Shown in pieces: positions 60,560 through 64,000 of a DNA stretch of 64,000 bases. The notes below the pieces were generated by a model. That model had not been told where the DNA came from. It saw only the letters and a list, made by a program, of their open reading frames with translations, and did not search any database. The stretch's first letter is position 1. Each line of letters begins with the position of its first letter. The stretch is taken from NCBI GenBank assembly GCA_947382625.1, contig CANDAG010000013.1:23292-87291 (forward strand), in the 5' to 3' direction. The position numbers and the translations under genes are program-made. The DNA is from an uncultured Lachnospiraceae bacterium. Its GTDB lineage: Bacteria > Bacillota > Clostridia > Lachnospirales > Lachnospiraceae.

Positions 60560-61546
60560 TTATTCCGGTCTGATACTGATCTCACCACTGGAAAGATATT
60601 CCACCCTGCCGTCATCATACTGCACCTTCAGATGGCAGGAATCATCGATCCCAAGAACCAAAGCGGTGCCCCGGGACTGTCCGTTAGGCGCAAGGATCTG
60701 CACCCTTCTACCAATCACAAAGGAACGCTTCCGGTATTCCTCCAGATAATCTCTGGCCGGGAATGTCCGGTAATACTCCATAAAATTCTTCAAAAATTCT
60801 GCTGCAAGACAATTGCGCAGATTTTCTCTGGGGGTATGGCTGGCAAAAACGGCTCCCGCCACCTCTCTCACCTCTTCGGGAAAGCCTCCTTCCGGCTCGT
60901 AAATGTTGATACCGATCCCTACCACCACATATTCAAGCTTTCCCTCTTCCAGAGAAGAGGAGCCCTCCGTCAAAATACCTGAAATCTTCCTGCCCCGCAT
61001 GCGCACATCATTGACCCACTTGATCTCTGTCTCTTCCCCCGACACCTTTTCGCAGGCCCTTGCGGCTGCGGCGGCAGTCAGGGTAGTCAGCATGGCAGCT
61101 TCCTCCGGTGCTGCTTCCGGATGCAGGAGCAGGCTCATATAAAGCCCCGTGCCCTCCGGTGAATAGAAGGAACGTCCCCTGCGTCCCCTTCCCGCACTCT
61201 GCTGCTCTGCAAGCAGCACCATATCCCGCTTTTCTCCGTCAGCGGCATACTGCTTGAGCACGTTGTTGGTGGAATCCACCTGCTTTTTTACCTGTACCTG
61301 CAAAAAAATACCGCTCTTATTAAGCTCCTGCTCTATAAAAGCGGCGGAAAGCACATCGGGAGATTTCTGCAGTATATAGCCCTTGTTATTTACTGCACGA
61401 ATGGCATATCCTTCCTTTTGAAGAAGCTTTATCGCTTTCCATACCCCTGCTCTTGATACGGAAAGCCCTCGTGCGATCTCCTCTCCGGAAAGAAACTCCT
61501 CCCGATGATTCTCCAATAATAATAAAATCTGTTCCTTAGTTGTCAT
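60560..61546 (-). CDS. birA: bifunctional biotin ligase/biotin operon repressor
   Basis: A 328-residue BirA. The N-terminal winged helix (LSGEEIARGLSVSRAGVWKA) binds DNA; the central ligase domain has the biotinyl-AMP loop QQSAGRGRRGRSFYSPEGTG and WVNDVRMRGRKISGILTEG; a C-terminal SH3-like domain ends the protein. It attaches biotin to carboxylase carriers and represses biotin genes. It overlaps the upstream gene by four bases. No biotin genes are in the window. Confidence 0.93.
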   Translation of the reverse strand: MTTKEQILLLLENHREEFLSGEEIARGLSVSRAGVWKAIKLLQKEGYAIRAVNNKGYILQKSPDVLSAAFIEQELNKSGIFLQVQVKKQVDSTNNVLKQYAADGEKRDMVLLAEQQSAGRGRRGRSFYSPEGTGLYMSLLLHPEAAPEEAAMLTTLTAAAAARACEKVSGEETEIKWVNDVRMRGRKISGILTEGSSSLEEGKLEYVVVGIGINIYEPEGGFPEEVREVAGAVFASHTPRENLRNCLAAEFLKNFMEYYRTFPARDYLEEYRKRSFVIGRRVQILAPNGQSRGTALVLGIDDSCHLKVQYDDGRVEYLSSGEISIRPE

Positions 61547-62013
61547 AATACTCTCTCTTCGAAGCTATGATCCAAAAGCATTTCCTCTATGATCCTTGCC
61601 GCATCGGCAACCAGCCTGCTGCAGGGCCTGGAAGCGTAGTACTCCTTTGTCCTTGCGGAAGGCTTAGCGCTCTCTTCTCTTCCTTCGATCCCGAGAAGCT
61701 CCCGGCAAATGATAGAGTTATTTTTGTCCTTGAACCTGTCCGCCATCTCTCTGGTGAGAAGGTAAATCCTCTCCTTCCCGTCCTCATTTTCAGGATCCGT
61801 ATTTCCTTCCTTTAAGCCCGCCAAAAGCGCCATAGCGGAAACTACCCCACAGATTTCCCGCATCCTGCCGACTCCGCCTCCCATGGGGCTCGCCAGCTTC
61901 AGGGCTGTGAGCCTGTCCATGCCGAACAGATCCGCATAGGTAGAAAACACCGACTGGGCGCAGGTATAGCCTGACTCAAAGGTTCTAACGGCCTGATCAA
62001 CCCGGCTTTCCAT
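61543..62013 (-). CDS. C_GCAxxG_C_C family redox-type protein
   Basis: A 156-residue protein, start 62013 ([20 protein letters not shown]), where the start codon overlaps the upstream stop (TGATG). Conserved cysteines appear in TCAQSV, REICGVVSAMALLAG and late ICRELLG ... RPCSRLV, the spacing of this small family, which is usually predicted to bind a metal or act as a redox partner. It is sandwiched between a SEC-C protein and birA. No biochemical role is known. Confidence 0.75.
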   Translation of the reverse strand: MESRVDQAVRTFESGYTCAQSVFSTYADLFGMDRLTALKLASPMGGGVGRMREICGVVSAMALLAGLKEGNTDPENEDGKERIYLLTREMADRFKDKNNSIICRELLGIEGREESAKPSARTKEYYASRPCSRLVADAARIIEEMLLDHSFEERVL

Positions 62014-62519
62014 CAGCCCTTCTTTCCACAGCACTTCTTGTACTTCTTGCCGCTTCCGCAGGGACAGGGATCGTTAGGATATATCTTGTCCGGCTTCACG
62101 ATCGTGGTGGAGGATTTCTGCTCTCTGTAAAGCGCTTTGCGCTTATCCTCGTCAAAAATAGGCTCCCATTCCGGCAGCTCATAGAGCCAGTCCGCCCCTG
62201 CCGCTACCATATTCTTATATAGAAGCTCTTTTTCGAAGGCAAGGCTTACCTCCGTGTCCTCCTCCATCTCCTCGATGGGATTCGCTTCCTTTAAGCTGTC
62301 ATTGATGCCGTCCAGAAAGCCGGTCATGGTCATGATATCCACACCGTATTTTTCTGCCAGCTCCTTCACTGTCCCCTTCACTTCCTCGTCAGGATTCTTT
62401 AAAAGCTCTGCATAAATATCCTTTTCCTTCAGGAAATACTCATCCCAAAGCCTCTGCAGATCACCCTTATTTGCTGTCTGTGAATAAGCCATGTCACGCC
62501 ATTGTTTCAGTAATGCCAT
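62013..62519 (-). CDS. SEC-C zinc-finger protein
   Basis: A 168-residue cytoplasmic protein with an all-helical body and a C-terminal SEC-C motif, [20 protein letters not shown], the zinc-binding module also found at the end of SecA. GGAGG precedes the start at 62519. It heads a three-gene operon with the C_GCAxxG protein and birA. The module suggests contact with protein partners or the secretion machinery; no specific role can be given. Confidence 0.82.
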   Translation of the reverse strand: MALLKQWRDMAYSQTANKGDLQRLWDEYFLKEKDIYAELLKNPDEEVKGTVKELAEKYGVDIMTMTGFLDGINDSLKEANPIEEMEEDTEVSLAFEKELLYKNMVAAGADWLYELPEWEPIFDEDKRKALYREQKSSTTIVKPDKIYPNDPCPCGSGKKYKKCCGKKG

Positions 62520-62687
62520 TTTGTTTCATCCTCCCTGTTGCTGCAAATATTTTCTCTTTTATTTGTCGTTTGCTATAGTATACCTTATATTGAAAAAATT
62601 GTAAAATTTTTTTAGGGAAAATGTATATCAGCCAATTTATGGGTAATAATACTAATAGTCAATGGAACCCCCTCCTTTGATCACGCG

Positions 62688-62707
62688 CATCCCGCTGCGG
62701 CGGGATG
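62688..62707. other. GC-rich hairpin beyond the broken doc gene
   Basis: CATCCCGC-TGCG-GCGGGATG is a perfect 8-bp stem. A related half (GCGGGATGTG) recurs at about 62725-62741. There is no T-run, so it is more likely part of a repeat than a terminator. Confidence 0.45.
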
Positions 62708-62782
62708 TGCCGATACGGATCGCAGATGCGGGATGTGAATGCAGGAAGTGACTGCGAAACGTGAATACGTATGATAAATGAA

Positions 62783-62843
62783 ATACTTATCCTCCCCTAA
62801 GGAAGCCTCTGGAAATGCGGGTGACGCATTTTCAGGGGCTTCC
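62783..62843. repeat. structured repeat truncating doc, copy 1
   Basis: An 18-base sequence ATACTTATCCTCCCCTAA (62783-62800) is followed by a long hairpin (62801-62843): GGAAGCCTCTG / CAGGGGCTTCC enclosing AATGCG / CGCATT. The same 18 bases plus a sequence-diverged hairpin occur at 63711-63770. The Doc-like reading frame ends inside this copy. Confidence 0.75.
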
Positions 62844-63075
62844 GCTTGGACATCACCACCAAATTCGAAATCGTATGATTTTTTATCAGCCCATAACACA
62901 ATCTGGCTGCCTTTCCAATCATGGACGGATAAAGCTCCATCCCGCCAAAAGATTGAAAAGGTGCTGACAATGCAGAATCCAACAACCCTTCATCACGTAT
63001 CCCATTACTTCCTCCGGTTTCCCGTATCATCTTGCCATGGAGGAATTTAATCTGATCCTTGTTCAATAAAATCAT
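62797..63075 (-). pseudogene. doc: truncated Doc/Fic-type toxin
   Basis: Starts as a normal death-on-curing protein (MILLNKDQIKFLHGKMIRET, GIRDEGLLDSALSAPFQSFG, LCYGLIKNH) but the Fic catalytic motif HPFxxGNKR that should follow KNH is missing: the frame changes to TISNLVVMSKRKP and runs into the structured repeat at 62801-62843. Normal Doc proteins are about 125-140 residues; this has 92. It overlaps the antitoxin gene by four bases (ATGA). The toxin is very probably inactive. Confidence 0.8.
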
Positions 63076-63314
63076 TTCGCCAATTCCTCAAACGCTTTCT
63101 TATGCTTTTGCAATATGCGAGTTGCAACAGCCTCCAATGCTTCACCATCTGCGTCCGTATCTTCCTGTAACTTGCTGTAATCAATCAAAACATATCTGGG
63201 CGAATTATTCTTTAGTATCACAGCCGCCCCATTCTCATCCACCATCCTTGCGACCTTTGAAAAATTTTGGTTTGCTTCCGAAATAGACACCAGATTCTTT
63301 AAATCAATACGCAT
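63072..63314 (-). CDS. phd: Phd/YefM-family antitoxin
   Basis: An 80-residue antitoxin with the N-terminal DNA-binding and dimerisation fold LVSISEANQNFSKVARMVDE ... YVLIDYSKLQE and a C-terminal toxin-binding tail. GAAGAGAG precedes the ATG. It is followed, with a four-base overlap, by the broken doc gene. A 12-bp palindrome at 63349-63360 near its promoter is a candidate autoregulatory site. It may persist as an orphan regulator or anti-addiction factor. Confidence 0.88.
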   Translation of the reverse strand: MRIDLKNLVSISEANQNFSKVARMVDENGAAVILKNNSPRYVLIDYSKLQEDTDADGEALEAVATRILQKHKKAFEELAK

Positions 63315-63348
63315 ACTCTCTCTTCCTTTCCTTTTTTGTCTGTAATAA

Positions 63349-63360
63349 TAGTATATACTA
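63349..63360. promoter_or_regulatory. palindrome in the phd promoter region
   Basis: TAGTATATACTA is a perfect 12-bp palindrome about 35 bases upstream of the phd start and overlaps a TATACT-like -10 on the minus strand, as expected for an autoregulated antitoxin. Confidence 0.45.
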
Positions 63361-63710
63361 CATTTTAGGATAAATTCAACCTAACGATTCTATTTCACGC
63401 AAAATTTTCTTCATGCACATTTTTTCCCATCCATGTATAAAAAATATTTCATAAAGATACCCCATGCACCACTACCAGCACATGGGATATCCCATCACAT
63501 TTCACCAGAGAATTGCTGTTCCTACCTACTTCTTTCACTCCGGTACGCTATTCCATATTCAGTTTTTTTATCCTCAACAAATCAAGAACTCAACCGTACC
63601 CATACCTGCAAAAAAACTATTGCCAAGTGTTGGAGGCACCCTTTAGAGGACGTGCAAATGCCTCATGCAGGCTGCATGTTTTATCGGATTTCTAAAGCCT
63701 CCAGTCCATC
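63361..63710. other. non-coding stretch without recognisable gene
   Basis: Open frames here lack ribosome sites and family features. The stretch holds a short inverted pair near 63460-63500 (CCCATGCACC ... CATGGGATATCCCAT) but nothing that can be named. It may be decayed mobile DNA between the broken toxin and the TPR gene. Confidence 0.4.
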
Positions 63711-63770
63711 ATACTTATCCTCCCCTAAAAATCCCCTGGCTCTGCGGATAAGGCAGTTCGGGAGATTTTT
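63711..63770. repeat. structured repeat, copy 2, at the end of the TPR gene
   Basis: Same 18-base ATACTTATCCTCCCCTAA as at 62783, followed by a hairpin AAAAATC...GATTTTT enclosing CTGC/GCAG. The stem is conserved although its bases differ from copy 1. It ends about 13 bases after the TPR gene stop. Confidence 0.7.
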
Positions 63771-63783
63771 GCTGGAATGCTTT

Positions 63784-64000
63784 TTACTCCTTCATTGCCG
63801 TCAAAATAATGTCCAGATACTTGCTATATTGCTTATTTCCCGGCTCTAATTCTATTGCCTTTCTTATCTCTTCCTCTGCCTCCTCATATCTCTTCATTTC
63901 ATACAGGGTAATCCCCAAACTGTTACGATATCTTCCATTCTCGGACTCCAGCTCTATCGCCTTCCTTTTCTCTTCCTCTGCTTCCTCATATCTCTTCATT
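63784..64000 (-). CDS. tetratricopeptide-repeat protein, C-terminal part only
   Basis: The window ends inside this leftward gene; about 72 C-terminal codons are visible. They hold two near-identical TPR units (MKRYEEAEEEKRKAIELESE and MKRYEEAEEEIRKAIELEPG with N/GRYRNSLGITLYE), spaced 34 residues, then the C-terminus KYLDIILTAMKE. The repeats are also nearly identical at the DNA level, suggesting recent internal duplication. TPR proteins mediate protein-protein contacts; nothing more can be said from this part. Confidence 0.8.
   Translation of the reverse strand, partial: MKRYEEAEEEKRKAIELESENGRYRNSLGITLYEMKRYEEAEEEIRKAIELEPGNKQYSKYLDIILTAMKE

Noticed and set aside
63433-63849. A 138-codon rightward open frame
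   Set aside because: No ribosome site or recognisable domain; it crosses the structured repeat and the antisense of the TPR gene.

Overview
The window looks like a chromosomal segment of a gut Clostridia bacterium, most likely Lachnospiraceae. Shine-Dalgarno sites are strong (AGGAGG/AAGGAG), GC is moderate, and the gene families fit: LplB/YtcP-type sugar ABC permeases, a YesN/AraC membrane regulator, BlaI/M56 pairs, DUF4179 anti-sigma and DUF3810 proteins, MATE pumps and an AGCS symporter. There are no rRNA genes, no CRISPR array and no intact transposase. One tRNA, tRNA-Leu(CAG), sits at 25536-25619.

Layout. 1-1505: end-truncated lipoprotein and a ZIP metal transporter. 1723-6325: leftward ketodeoxyuronate operon kduI-kduD-rpiB-like-eda(VOC fusion)-kdgK, with a divergent AraC regulator, then a clan-A glycoside hydrolase and an AraC/methyltransferase fusion. 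11460-13920: AT-rich chromate-transporter/LysR islet, followed by a decayed ferritin. 14456-23705: CE2-like esterase, a leftward ABC operon (beta-propeller/solute-binding lipoprotein, two permeases, HlyD-like adaptor) and its apparent BlaI/BlaR-type regulators; paired ACTAT-N4-ATAGT dyads lie in front of both units. 23735-30141: pentapeptide protein, FliD-like protein, tRNA, FecR lipoprotein, ECF sigma/anti-sigma, Mbeg1-like lipase. 30415-46537: a sulfated-glycan locus read leftward (two permeases, solute-binding protein, hairpin terminator/attenuator, unknown toroid enzyme, GH89, GH116-like, sulfatase), divergent from a YesN-like regulator and a second sulfatase. 46600-54808: DUF3810, AGCS, Uma2, flavodoxin, GH88, FAD/Rieske oxidoreductase, MATE. 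54840-64000: GH13/GH36 pair, second MATE, BirA cluster, a broken Phd/Doc pair and a TPR fragment.

How it fits together. GH88 (unsaturated uronyl hydrolase), GH89 (alpha-N-acetylglucosaminidase), two sulfatases, an oligosaccharide importer and a complete kduI/kduD/kdgK/eda route form a coherent pathway for a sulfated, uronic-acid-containing glycan, with heparan-sulfate-like material the leading guess. No recognised polysaccharide lyase is present, so the unassigned 36625-38898 protein and the 7415-9448 hydrolase are the interesting candidates.

A striking background feature is a family of modular, hairpin-forming short repeats. One lies in frame inside a coding gene (Uma2), one tandem set mimics an N-terminal extension (BlaR), and another hairpin repeat coincides with the truncation of a toxin gene.
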